Source: Gaiellasilicea sp963789355 (GTDB lineage: Bacteria; Actinomycetota; Thermoleophilia; Gaiellales; Gaiellaceae). From it: a stretch of 64,000 bases of DNA. Shown one piece after another: positions 31,863 through 39,803 of the stretch (positions within the stretch are counted from its first letter, which is position 1; each line of letters starts with the position of its first letter). A program made the translations under genes and the position numbers. The notes under the pieces are model-generated. The model saw only the letters and a list, made by a program, of their open reading frames with translations. It made no database searches and was not told where the DNA came from. The stretch is taken from the NCBI GenBank assembly GCA_963789355.1, contig CAWBKK010000010.1:186001-250000 (forward strand), written 5' to 3'.

Positions 31863-32426
31863 TCAGACCTCCATGATTTCCGACTCTTTGTGCTTGATCA
31901 GCCCGTCGATCGCCGTCGTGTGCTCGTCGGTGAGCTTCTGCACCTGCTTTTCCCCGCGCAACTCCTCGTCGTCGCCGACCTCGCCGTTGCGGACGAGCTC
32001 CTCGAGGTGCCTCATCACATCGCGGCGCACGTTTCGAATCGCGACCTTCCCCTCCTCGCCGTAGCGGCGGACGAGCTTGACGAGCTCCTTGCGCCGTTCC
32101 TCGGTGAGCTGGGGGATCGGGAGCCGGATCAGCTTGCCGTCGTTCGACGGCGTCAGCCCGAGATCGGACTCCTGCACCGCCTTCTCGATCGCCTTGATCT
32201 GGGTCGGGTCGAACGGCTGCACGGTGAGCAGCCGCGGCTCCGGGACGCCGATCGTGGCCATGTTCTTCAGCGGCGTCGGGGTGCCGTAGTAGTCGATCGT
32301 GATCCGGTCGAGGAGCGCCGCGGAGGCCCGGCCCGTGCGCACGCTGTTGAACTCGGTCCGCGTGGTCTCGATCGACTTGTCCATGCGGCGCTTGGCGTCG
32401 TCCAGGAACTCCTCGATGGTGGGCAT
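31863..32426 (-). CDS. frr: Ribosome recycling factor
   Basis: A 187-residue protein matching the whole RRF length: SIETTRTEFNSVRTGRAS..., VRNVRRDV-like helix VAIRNVRRDVMRHLEE. With EF-G it splits terminated ribosomes. AAGGAG lies 5 nt before the ATG at 32426, which shares a base with the pyrH stop (TGATG). Confidence 0.97.
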   Translation of the reverse strand: MPTIEEFLDDAKRRMDKSIETTRTEFNSVRTGRASAALLDRITIDYYGTPTPLKNMATIGVPEPRLLTVQPFDPTQIKAIEKAVQESDLGLTPSNDGKLIRLPIPQLTEERRKELVKLVRRYGEEGKVAIRNVRRDVMRHLEELVRNGEVGDDEELRGEKQVQKLTDEHTTAIDGLIKHKESEIMEV

Positions 32427-33196
32427 CAACGCTCCTTTGCTGGCGTGGAAATGATCGTTCCTACCTGCTCGCCGGTCGCGACCCGCAGGATGTTGCCCTC
32501 GGCGAGCTCGAACACGTGGATCGGCAGCGAGTTCTCCATGCAGAGCGAGAGCGCGGTGGTGTCCATCACGCGCAGGCCGCGCTCGATCGCCTCGAGATGC
32601 GTCAGCGAGGGCAGGAACGTCGCGTTCGGATCCTCCTTCGGATCGCCGTCGTAGACGCCCTTGATCCCGCTCTTCGCCATCAGGATCGCCTCGGCGCCGA
32701 TCTCGAGCGCGCGCAGCGCCGCCGCCGTGTCGGTCGTGAAGAACGGGTTGCCGGTGCCCGCCGCGAAGATGACCACGCGGCCCTTCTCGAGATGGCGCAT
32801 CGCCCGGCGCCGGATGTACGGCTCGGCGACCTCGGAGACCTCGAGCGCCGAGAGCACGCGCGTGTCCGCGCCGAGCCGTTCGAGCGCGTCCTGCAACGTC
32901 AGGGCGTTGAGGACGGTGGCGAGCATCCCGGCGTAGTCCGCCGTCGCCCGGTCCATCCCCTCGGCCGCGGCGGAGATGCCGCGGTAGATGTTGCCGCCGC
33001 CGACGACGATCGCAAGCTCGAGGCCTTCCGTCTGGACGCCGACGATCTCCCGCGCAACGGCCTCGACCGTCTTCGGGTCGGTGCCGAACGCGTGGTCGCC
33101 CATGAGCGCCTCGCCCGAGAGCTTGAGGACGACGCGGCGGAAGGCAGGAGCGGCGCCCGCAGGCGCCCGCTCCAGCTCCTGTTGCGGCGTGGTCAC
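32426..33196 (-). CDS. pyrH: Uridylate kinase (UMP kinase)
   Basis: A 256-residue bacterial UMP kinase: VVLKLSGEALMG nucleotide loop, VGGGNIYRG, GTGNPFFTTDTAAALRA. It phosphorylates UMP to UDP for pyrimidine nucleotide synthesis. The GTG at 33196 starts 4 bp after the tsf stop; the longer open frame would run into tsf. The gene order rpsB-tsf-pyrH-frr is the classic bacterial one. Confidence 0.96.
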   Translation of the reverse strand: MTTPQQELERAPAGAAPAFRRVVLKLSGEALMGDHAFGTDPKTVEAVAREIVGVQTEGLELAIVVGGGNIYRGISAAAEGMDRATADYAGMLATVLNALTLQDALERLGADTRVLSALEVSEVAEPYIRRRAMRHLEKGRVVIFAAGTGNPFFTTDTAAALRALEIGAEAILMAKSGIKGVYDGDPKEDPNATFLPSLTHLEAIERGLRVMDTTALSLCMENSLPIHVFELAEGNILRVATGEQVGTIISTPAKER

Positions 33197-33200
33197 GCGC

Positions 33201-34010
33201 CTATTCTGCGACAGAGAGGCGCTTGAACGCGACGACACGCGCTCCTGCCTCGGAGAGCGCCTGGCCAACCGTCTTCGCAGCGTCGTGGATCCACGGCTGC
33301 TCCGTCAGCGTGCCGCCGGGCTGCATCGCGAAGAAGCGCTTGGCGAGCATGCCCTCGACGATCTTCTCCTTCGCCTGCTCGGGCTTGCCCTGGAGCTCGT
33401 CCGAGTTGAGGTAGACCTGCTTCTCGGCCTCGACCGTCTCCGCCGGAACGTCGTCCTTCGTGATCCACTCGGGCGCAGCGAACGAGATGTGCATCGCCAG
33501 CTGACGAGCCAGCTCCTCGCTCCCGCCGTCGAGCTTGACGATCACACCGATCTTGTTCGCCGGCGGGTGCGCGTAGGCGTTGACGATCTCCCCGTCGCCC
33601 AGCTCGTATCGCTCCGCCCCGACGACGACGATGTTCTCACCCAGCTTGGCGCTGAGGTCGACGCGGTCCTGCTCGAGGGACTCGACCGCGTCGGCGCCGT
33701 CGGCGTGGACGGTCTCGAGCACCTTCTTCGCGAACGCCTGGAACGCCTCGTTGTTCGAGACCGGCTCCGTCTCGCAGCCGACCGCGACCATCGTCCCGGT
33801 GCCGCCTTCGATCCGGTAGCCGACGAGACCCTCGGTCGTGGAGCGGCCGGCGCGCTTGGCCGCCTGCGCCATGCCCTTCTCGCGCAGGAGCGTCCGGGCG
33901 GCCTCGAGATCGCCGTCGGTCTCGACGAGCGCCCGCTTCGCGTCCATCATCGGCGCGCCCGTGGCGTCGCGAAGCTCCTTCACCTGCGATGCGGAAATGG
34001 TCGTGCTCAC
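33201..34010 (-). CDS. tsf: Elongation factor Ts
   Basis: A 269-residue nucleotide exchange factor for EF-Tu. The N-terminal UBA-like domain has ELRDATGAPMMDAKRALVE and the core has the signature VGCETEPVSNNEAFQAFA. The GTG start overlaps the rpsB stop by 4 bp (GTGA). Confidence 0.97.
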   Translation of the reverse strand: MSTTISASQVKELRDATGAPMMDAKRALVETDGDLEAARTLLREKGMAQAAKRAGRSTTEGLVGYRIEGGTGTMVAVGCETEPVSNNEAFQAFAKKVLETVHADGADAVESLEQDRVDLSAKLGENIVVVGAERYELGDGEIVNAYAHPPANKIGVIVKLDGGSEELARQLAMHISFAAPEWITKDDVPAETVEAEKQVYLNSDELQGKPEQAKEKIVEGMLAKRFFAMQPGGTLTEQPWIHDAAKTVGQALSEAGARVVAFKRLSVAE

Positions 34011-34894
34011 GCGGTCTCCTCCTCGGTCGTCTCGGCGGCCGGTTCCTCGACCGGGTCGGGTGGTGCAGCGGCTTCGGGCTCGGCGGACGCCTCGACCTCG
34101 GCCACGGGCGCCTCCTCAGCCTCGGCGACCGGCGTCTCCTCGGCGTGCGGCGGCTCCTCGGTCGCGACCGCGCCGTTGCCGTTCCCGTTCGCGGACATCT
34201 CCTGCGGCGTCACCTTGCTCTGGCCGGCCGCGATGCCGTCCGCGATCGCCCTGACGATCAGGCTGCACGAGCGGATCGCGTCATCGTTGCCCGGGATGAT
34301 GTAGTCGGCCTCGTCGGGATCGCAGTTCGTGTCCACGAGCGCGATGATCGGGACGCCGAGCCGGCGCGCCTCGCGCACGGCGAGCTGCTCCTTCTTCAGA
34401 TCGACGATGAAGACGGCGTCGGGCTGGCGCTTCAGGTCGGCGACGCCGCCGAGATTCGACTCGAGCTTCTCGAGCTCGGCGAGCAGCGTGATCCGCTCCT
34501 TCGCGGGCAGGAGCTCGAGCTGGCCCTCGCTCTTCAGCCGGCGCAGCTCGTGCAGGTGCGCGATCCGGTCGGTGATCGTCCGCCAGTTCGTCAGCAGGCC
34601 GCCGAGCCAGCGGTTCGCGACGTAGGGCATGCCGACGCGGCCCGCCTCCTGGGAGACCGAGTCCTGCGCCTGCTTCTTCGTGCCGACGAAGAGGATCGTG
34701 CCGCCGCGCTCGGCGAGGTTGCGGACGAAGTTGTAGGCCTCCTCGAGCAGCTCGGAGGTCTGGGTGAGATCGATGATGTAGATGCCGCCGCGCTCGGTGA
34801 AGATGAAGCGCTTCATCTTCGGATTCCAGCGACGGGTCTGGTGGCCGAAGTGGACGCCGGCCTCCAGGAGGTCACGCATGGATACGACTGCCAA
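34007..34894 (-). CDS. rpsB: 30S ribosomal protein S2
   Basis: A 295-residue S2 protein. The TTG start at 34894 is chosen because it gives MAVVSMRDLLEAGVHFGHQ, which matches the actinobacterial S2 N-terminus, with AAAGGGG about 9 nt upstream. Conserved LFVGTKKQA and PDAVFIVDL segments follow. The last 60 residues are an Ala/Glu/Pro-rich acidic tail, as is common in actinobacterial S2. It is first in the rpsB-tsf-pyrH-frr operon. Confidence 0.95.
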   Translation of the reverse strand: MAVVSMRDLLEAGVHFGHQTRRWNPKMKRFIFTERGGIYIIDLTQTSELLEEAYNFVRNLAERGGTILFVGTKKQAQDSVSQEAGRVGMPYVANRWLGGLLTNWRTITDRIAHLHELRRLKSEGQLELLPAKERITLLAELEKLESNLGGVADLKRQPDAVFIVDLKKEQLAVREARRLGVPIIALVDTNCDPDEADYIIPGNDDAIRSCSLIVRAIADGIAAGQSKVTPQEMSANGNGNGAVATEEPPHAEETPVAEAEEAPVAEVEASAEPEAAAPPDPVEEPAAETTEEETA

Positions 34895-35015
34895 GGGAAT
34901 GGCCCCTTTCACGGTTGATTGCGGAGCAAGCCGGCGGGGCGCGGGCGGAACCGGGTTCAGAACCTCGGCACCCCCACCCGTCCTGGTCGCCGGGACGGAG
35001 GACTACGACCGCGCC

Positions 35016-35021
35016 AGTGTA
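35016..35021 (-). promoter_or_regulatory. Candidate -10 element of the rpsB operon
   Basis: TACACT on the minus strand lies in the gap between rluD and rpsB and would give a leader of about 115 nt, unlike the many leaderless genes here. That leader is GC-rich and could fold for S2 autoregulation. No -35 is clear. Confidence 0.35.
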
Positions 35022-35028
35022 GCTGTGC

Positions 35029-35922
35029 TCAGGCCAGCCGGCGGGCCTGCTGGAGCGCCTCGGCGAGGTCGCCGGGCAGCGGCGACTCGACGTCGACCCG
35101 CTCGCGCGTGAAGGGGTGCTCGAAGCCGAGGCCTGCCGCGTGGAGGAACTGGCGCTCGAGCCCGAGATCGCCCGCGGACCCGTAGACCGGGTCGCCGGAG
35201 ATCGGCAGCTCGATCGCCTCGAGGTGGACGCGGATCTGGTGCGTGCGTCCGGTCTCGAGCCGGAGCTCGAGCAGAGCCCGCTCGCCGAGCAGCTCCGTGA
35301 CCTCGAAATGGGTCACCGCCTCGCGCGGCGTCGCCGTATCGAGCGAGTGGCGCGACTTGTCGATCCGGTCACGCCCGATCGGCGCCTCGATTCGCCCGGA
35401 GCGCGACTTCGGCGTCCCTTTCACGAGCGCGAGGTAGCGCCGGTCGACCTGGCGCCGGCGGATCAGCTCCTGCAACCGCGAGTGCGCGTCGTCGGAGCGG
35501 GCGACGACGAGCAGCCCAGAGGTGTCGCGGTCGAGCCGGTGGACGATCCCCGGCCGCTCGTCGTCACCTCCGGCCGCGTCGTGGGCCAGCAGGCCGTGCA
35601 CCAGCGTTCCGCTCCGATGACCCGTCCCGGGGTGGACGACGACTCCGGCCGGCTTGTCGACCACGAGGAGGTGCTCGTCCTCCCAGGCCACCCGGAGGTT
35701 CATCTCCTCTGGCTCGAGCGGGCCGGCCTCGGGGGGAAGCTCGACGACGACCTCCTCCCCGCCTTCGAGCTTGTGGCTCTTCTGCCGAGGCGCGCCGTCG
35801 ACGAGGACGGCGCCGTCGGCGATCAGGCGCTCTGCGAGGGATCGCGAGCCCACCTCGGCCCGGCCGGCGACGGCCCGGTCGAGCCGCTCGGCCTCAGGGG
35901 CGCGAAAGCGGAGAGTGGACAA
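35029..35922 (-). CDS. RluA/RluD family 23S rRNA pseudouridine synthase
   Basis: A 297-residue enzyme with an N-terminal S4 domain (SLAERLIADGAVLVDG) and a pseudouridine synthase domain whose catalytic Asp is in GIVHRLDRDTSGLL. GRTHQIRVH is the C-terminal signature. By synteny with lspA it is likely the RluD type that modifies 23S rRNA helix 69, but RluA-family specificity cannot be read directly. The TTG start at 35922 makes it overlap lspA by 29 bp. Confidence 0.92.
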   Translation of the reverse strand: MSTLRFRAPEAERLDRAVAGRAEVGSRSLAERLIADGAVLVDGAPRQKSHKLEGGEEVVVELPPEAGPLEPEEMNLRVAWEDEHLLVVDKPAGVVVHPGTGHRSGTLVHGLLAHDAAGGDDERPGIVHRLDRDTSGLLVVARSDDAHSRLQELIRRRQVDRRYLALVKGTPKSRSGRIEAPIGRDRIDKSRHSLDTATPREAVTHFEVTELLGERALLELRLETGRTHQIRVHLEAIELPISGDPVYGSAGDLGLERQFLHAAGLGFEHPFTRERVDVESPLPGDLAEALQQARRLA

Positions 35923-36496
35923 CGGTGCTCGGCGGTCTGCGCTTGGAGCGGTCGCCGCCTGCGAGCGCGCCGAACAGGGTCGCCACGCCGACGACGATGA
36001 ACACGTCGGCGAGGTTGAACGCGGGCCAGAAGCGGAAATCGAGGAAGTCGGTGACGTGGCCGAGGCGCACCCGGTCGAGCAGATTGCCGAGGCTGCCGCC
36101 GAGGACGAGTCCGAGCGCGACCGGCAGCACCGGATGGCGGCTGCCCGACCGGGTGAAGAAGACCAGCATCCAGGCAACCGCGATCGCCGTGACGATGATC
36201 ACGATCGAGGTGGCGCTCGCGAAGAAGCCGAATGCGATCCCGGAGTTGCGAACGTGGTGGATCGAGAACGGGCCCGCGATCTGCACCTCTTCGCCGAGCG
36301 CGAGCGCGCGGGCGACGACCTGCTTCGTCAGCTGATCGGCCGCGACAGCGGCGACGACGATCGCCGCCAGGCTCACCCACTGGCCCAGCCCGGCCCCGAG
36401 CGGCCGCTCGGCGGCGAGGATCGGACGGAGCGCGTTCGTCGACGAGCCGACGCGAACGTCGAGCGGCGGCGACTCGCGGCGGGCCGGCTCGCTCAC
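35894..36496 (-). CDS. lspA: Lipoprotein signal peptidase (signal peptidase II)
   Basis: A 200-residue membrane aspartyl protease with four membrane spans. Catalytic Asp residues are in GNLLDRVRLGHVTDFLDF and FNLADVFI. It removes signal peptides from prolipoproteins. The GTG at 36496 overlaps the stop of the upstream DksA-like gene (GTGA) and leaves a 40-residue hydrophilic N-terminus before the first span; an ATG ten codons upstream is also possible. Confidence 0.94.
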   Translation of the reverse strand: MSEPARRESPPLDVRVGSSTNALRPILAAERPLGAGLGQWVSLAAIVVAAVAADQLTKQVVARALALGEEVQIAGPFSIHHVRNSGIAFGFFASATSIVIIVTAIAVAWMLVFFTRSGSRHPVLPVALGLVLGGSLGNLLDRVRLGHVTDFLDFRFWPAFNLADVFIVVGVATLFGALAGGDRSKRRPPSTVVHSPLSRP

Positions 36497-36858
36497 CGGC
36501 CGAGTCGCCTCGCGTCGTCGATGCACAGCGTCGCCGACGGCATCGCCTCGAGCCGCTCGACGGGGATCTCCTTGCCGCAGACCTCACACGTGCCGTACTC
36601 GCCGGACTCGATCCGGGCGAGCGCGTTCTCGACCTGGCGGAGCTGCTCGCGCGCGTCCTCCTCCAGGCCCTCGTCGAGCTCGCGCTCGTAAGTCTCCGTC
36701 GCGGTGTCCGCCAGGTGGTTGTCGTTGCTCGCGGACTGCAGCTCGCCGGTCTCCTCGGTGAGAGAGGCGTTGCCGATGTCGTGGTGCTCGATCGTCTTCT
36801 GCAGCCGCTCCCGCGCCTGCTCGAGCTCCTGGCGGAAGTGGGCGGTATCGATGCTCAT
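36493..36858 (-). CDS. TraR/DksA family zinc finger protein
   Basis: A 121-residue protein with a helical hairpin (about residues 5-85) and a C-terminal zinc finger, CEVCGKEIP...ATLCIDD. Cys91, Cys94 and Cys112 are present, but the fourth ligand expected at position 115 is Asp instead of Cys. DksA-type proteins bind RNA polymerase through the secondary channel. In actinobacteria such short versions are common and poorly studied. The ATG overlaps the DUF167 stop by 4 bp. Confidence 0.88.
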   Translation of the reverse strand: MSIDTAHFRQELEQARERLQKTIEHHDIGNASLTEETGELQSASNDNHLADTATETYERELDEGLEEDAREQLRQVENALARIESGEYGTCEVCGKEIPVERLEAMPSATLCIDDARRLGR

Positions 36859-37154
36859 CCGGTCTGGTTCTCCTGTCCGCCCGCCGTGGCGAGCCGTCGT
36901 TCGATCTCATCCGGCTCGATGCCGGTCAGCTCGACGAGCTTGTCTCGGGAGCCTCCACCCGAAACGAGGGTCACGTTCGCGCGCGGAACTGCGAGCGTCT
37001 CGGCCAGCAGCGCCAGAACGGCCTCGTTCGCCTTCCCGCGCTCGGGCGCTGCCGCGACGCGGATCTTCCAGGATTCTCCATGCCGGCCGACGACGCCGGA
37101 CGCCGACGCGCCGGGCGCGACTCGGAGCCGCAATCTGGTCGTGGGCGCAACCAC
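36855..37154 (-). CDS. DUF167 (YggU) family protein
   Basis: A 99-residue protein of the YggU family: LRVAPGASASGVVG, AAPERGKANEAVLALLAETL and a VSGGGSRDKLVEL end. The function is unknown, although it is conserved in most bacteria and often lies near yggT/yggS. TATCCT ends 7 nt before the GTG, so the DUF167-DksA-lspA-rluD operon appears to start here without a leader. Confidence 0.92.
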   Translation of the reverse strand: MVAPTTRLRLRVAPGASASGVVGRHGESWKIRVAAAPERGKANEAVLALLAETLAVPRANVTLVSGGGSRDKLVELTGIEPDEIERRLATAGGQENQTG

Positions 37155-37161
37155 GACGTGA

Positions 37162-37167
37162 AGGATA
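37162..37167 (-). promoter_or_regulatory. -10 element (TATCCT) of the DUF167-dksA-lspA-rluD operon
   Basis: Minus-strand TATCCT ends 7 nt before the GTG at 37154, consistent with a leaderless operon mRNA. Confidence 0.5.
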
Positions 37168-37181
37168 GACGCGAGCTCGGC

Positions 37182-37649
37182 CTAGCTGATCAAGCGACGA
37201 ATCTCGCCCGTCTGCTCGCCGACGGGCTCGCGTTCGTCGGTCGATGCCTCGTCGAGGCTGTCGAGCGCGGAGCGGAGCAGCGATTTGATCCTGCGCAGCT
37301 CGGTCTCGAGCCGCTCCTTCTCGGACGAGGCGCGGCGGGCGATTGCCCGCGCTTCGGCATGCGCCTCGCCGACGATCGTCTCGGACTCCCTGCGCGCCTG
37401 CTCGCGCAGCTGCTGCGCGGCGCTCTCGGCGGAGACGAGTGTCGTTCGGAGGAGCCCTTCGAGCTCCTTGTGCCGCACGAGGTCGAGCTCGAGCTGCTCC
37501 ACCTTGTCGGCGAGGTCCGCGCGCTCGCGCCAGACGTCCTCGAAGCTCTCGGCGATCTCGGTGAGCAGCGCGTCGACCGGAGGCCTCTTGTAGCCGCGAA
37601 GGCCGCGACTCAGGCGGATGTGGCGGATCTCGACGGGTGTGAGCGACAT
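37182..37649 (-). CDS. DivIVA domain protein
   Basis: A 155-residue coiled-coil protein. The N-terminus SLTPVEIRHIRLSRGLRGYKRPPVDALL is the DivIVA lipid-binding domain, followed by about 100 residues of heptad-like helix. DivIVA proteins mark negatively curved membrane at septa and poles in Gram-positive bacteria. It is shorter than Wag31 of mycobacteria. A GGAGGAG site lies before the ATG, and yggT and sepF are directly upstream. Confidence 0.93.
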   Translation of the reverse strand: MSLTPVEIRHIRLSRGLRGYKRPPVDALLTEIAESFEDVWRERADLADKVEQLELDLVRHKELEGLLRTTLVSAESAAQQLREQARRESETIVGEAHAEARAIARRASSEKERLETELRRIKSLLRSALDSLDEASTDEREPVGEQTGEIRRLIS

Positions 37650-37662
37650 CGTGGCTCCTCCC

Positions 37663-37935
37663 CTACAGCCGCTGGAGCAGTGAGACGAGCACTCTCTGGA
37701 CGATCAGGAGCACGAAGATCGCGACCATCGGCGACAGGTCGAGCGGCCCGAGCGGCGGCAGGAAGCGGCGGAAGATCCGCAGGTACGGATCGCAGACGTC
37801 GTACAGGAACCGCTGGACGCGGTTCAGCCACGGTCGGTACGGCAGCCGGATCCACGACGTGAGGATGTACCCGAACAGCAGCAGCAGGTACACCCACAAA
37901 AAGACGTAGACGAAGTTCGCGAGCGCGTCGCCCAT
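37663..37935 (-). CDS. YggT family membrane protein
   Basis: A 90-residue protein with two membrane spans (FLWVYLLLLFGYILTSWI and PMVAIFVLLIVQRVLV) around the family motif CDPYLRIFRRFLPPLGPLDLSP. YggT proteins lie in division clusters of Gram-positive bacteria and are linked to osmotic tolerance and cell envelope function. It stands between sepF and divIVA, as in many actinobacteria. Confidence 0.94.
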   Translation of the reverse strand: MGDALANFVYVFLWVYLLLLFGYILTSWIRLPYRPWLNRVQRFLYDVCDPYLRIFRRFLPPLGPLDLSPMVAIFVLLIVQRVLVSLLQRL

Positions 37936-37966
37936 GACCGTCCGTTCGCGGTTGCCCGCCGGTCTC

Positions 37967-38515
37967 CTACGCTTGGTTGAAGAAGCCGCCGCGCTCGAGC
38001 ATTCGCGCCCGCTCCTCGGCCGAGACCTCGACGTTGCGCGGGGTGAGCAGGAAGACCTTGTCGGCGACGCGCTGCATCCCGCCGTCGAGCGCGTAGGTGA
38101 GCCCGCTGGCGAAGTCGATCAACCGCTTCGAGAGATCCTGGTCGGCGCTCTGCAGGTTGATGATCACCGGCACGCCGTCCTTGAACCGATCGGCGATCTG
38201 CTGCGCGTCGTTGAAGCTCCGGGGCAGGACGAGATGCACCTTCACTGAGGCCGGGTTGGGGACGGCCTCGACGCCGCGCAGGCGGCTCGGCGGCCGGACT
38301 ACGGCCGTGCTGTCGGCCTCGGGCTCCGAGTCGGTCCAGTCGTCGAAGTCGCGGCCCCGGCGGGGCTGCAGCCTCCTGACGTTGGCGCGCTCGCGGGCGC
38401 CGTAGCTGCGCTCCAGGTCCTCGTTCGTCGCGTAGCCGTTCTCGTCCCAGTCCTCGTCCTCCTCGGCGATCCCGAAGTAGACGAGTGTGCGGTTCCAGAC
38501 GTCTGCAAAGCCCAT
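37967..38515 (-). CDS. sepF: Cell division protein SepF
   Basis: A 182-residue protein. The N-terminal helix MGFADVWNRTLVYFGI is the membrane-binding amphipathic segment, a disordered linker follows (about 20-90), and the C-terminal domain (about 95-170) has PRSFNDAQQIADRFKDGVPVI and the FASGLTYALDG motif. SepF anchors FtsZ to the membrane, which is essential where FtsA is missing. It is the upstream neighbour of yggT and divIVA. Confidence 0.95.
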   Translation of the reverse strand: MGFADVWNRTLVYFGIAEEDEDWDENGYATNEDLERSYGARERANVRRLQPRRGRDFDDWTDSEPEADSTAVVRPPSRLRGVEAVPNPASVKVHLVLPRSFNDAQQIADRFKDGVPVIINLQSADQDLSKRLIDFASGLTYALDGGMQRVADKVFLLTPRNVEVSAEERARMLERGGFFNQA

Positions 38516-38527
38516 TGGTGCAGGAGT

Positions 38528-39121
38528 TTAGCCCTGAAAGAGGATGGATCCGAGCCTGATCAGCGTCGCGCCCTCCTCGACCGCGATGCGGTAGTCCTGC
38601 GAGGTTCCCATCGAGAGCTCGCGCAACCCGTGCTCCGCCGCGAGCTCTCGGAGGCGGCGGAAGTAGGGCCGGGAGTCCTCCGGGCGCGTAGCAAACGGGG
38701 GCATCGTCATCAGGCCGCGGACCCCGCCGTAGGCGGCCAGGAGACCCGGTAGCTCCTCGGGCGCGACCCCCGACTTGGACGGCTCGCCGGAGAGGTTCAC
38801 CTCGACCAGAGCGGGCACGGTCAGCCGCTGCGCGGCGGACTCGGATGCGAGCGAGTGGACGAGCTCGCAGGTGGCGTTGACGACCTTCGTCTTGTTGGAC
38901 TGGAGATGGCCGATGAAGTGCCAGCGGAAGGCGTCGCCGTGGGCGACGTGCTTCCGTTCGAGATCCTGGGCGCGGTTCTCACCCACGACCTCGAGGCCGG
39001 CTTCCGCGAGGACGGTCATGTCCGCGAGGGCCACGTACTTCGTCGCGGCGACGATCGTCACGTCCGGGCCGATCTCGGCCCGGACCCGCTCCAGGTTCGC
39101 GCGGACGGCGTCAGGCGACAC
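38528..39121 (-). CDS. YggS family PLP homeostasis protein
   Basis: A 197-residue PLP-binding TIM-barrel protein. VAATKYV carries the PLP lysine, and WHFIGHLQSNK and LSMGTSQDY are family signatures. It regulates free PLP and amino acid balance; it is not an enzyme in known cases. The GTG start overlaps the end of pgeF by 11 bp, and sepF follows 12 bp downstream. Confidence 0.94.
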   Translation of the reverse strand: MSPDAVRANLERVRAEIGPDVTIVAATKYVALADMTVLAEAGLEVVGENRAQDLERKHVAHGDAFRWHFIGHLQSNKTKVVNATCELVHSLASESAAQRLTVPALVEVNLSGEPSKSGVAPEELPGLLAAYGGVRGLMTMPPFATRPEDSRPYFRRLRELAAEHGLRELSMGTSQDYRIAVEEGATLIRLGSILFQG

Positions 39122-39803
39122 GGGCGATCACTCCCTGGACGCCGCGCGGCTTGCCCGTCCGGCGGTGCGAGAAGAAGAGCTCCGGGTTGCAGAAGGTGCA
39201 GAGGTCGGTTCGGAGGACCTCGCTGACGCCGGCTGCGTTGAGCGCTCGTTCCGCGGCCGTCCAGAGGTCGAGCTTGCCGCCCCGCACCACGTCGGCTCCG
39301 AACGCGGCGGCGAACGGAGTGGCGACGTCCGCATCGACCTCGTAGCAGCACGGCCCGATCGCCGGGCCGATCGCCGCCTGCAGCGGGCCGCCGAGGGACT
39401 CGGCGCCGACCCGGACGATCCCGGCGAGCAGGCCCCGCCAGCCCGCGTGGACGACGGCGACCGCGGGCCGCCCCTCCCTGCGCGCGAGCGCGATCGGGAG
39501 GCAGTCCGCCGTCATGGCGAGAATCGGCTGTCCCGGCTCATCGGTCCAGAGACCGTCGCCCGGCTCGCCGCGGGCGCCCGCCACCGCTCGGTGGACGATG
39601 GTCGAGTGCACCTGGCGGTTGAGTGCAAGCCGCTCGGCTTCGACCTCGACCGCTGCGCAGAGGAGGCGACGGTTCTCGTCGACGCGTTCGACGTCGTCGC
39701 CCGTCATGCGGCCGAGGTTGAGCGACTCGTACGGCCCCTCGCTCACGCCGCCCGTGCGCATCGAGAATACGACCGAGTAGCCGGGCGGCTCCCAGCGGAT
39801 CAT
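39111..39803 (-). CDS. pgeF: Polyphenol oxidase/purine nucleosidase-type PgeF (YfiH) protein
   Basis: A 230-residue protein of the YfiH/PgeF family. Zinc ligands are in NRQVHSTIVH, TADCLPIAL, VVHAGWRGLLAGI and IGPCCYEV. Members include a peptidoglycan-editing factor and a purine nucleoside phosphorylase. The ATG at 39803 overlaps the cca stop by 4 bp. The longer open frame inside cca is an artefact of GC-rich sequence. Confidence 0.92.
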   Translation of the reverse strand: MIRWEPPGYSVVFSMRTGGVSEGPYESLNLGRMTGDDVERVDENRRLLCAAVEVEAERLALNRQVHSTIVHRAVAGARGEPGDGLWTDEPGQPILAMTADCLPIALARREGRPAVAVVHAGWRGLLAGIVRVGAESLGGPLQAAIGPAIGPCCYEVDADVATPFAAAFGADVVRGGKLDLWTAAERALNAAGVSEVLRTDLCTFCNPELFFSHRRTGKPRGVQGVIARVA

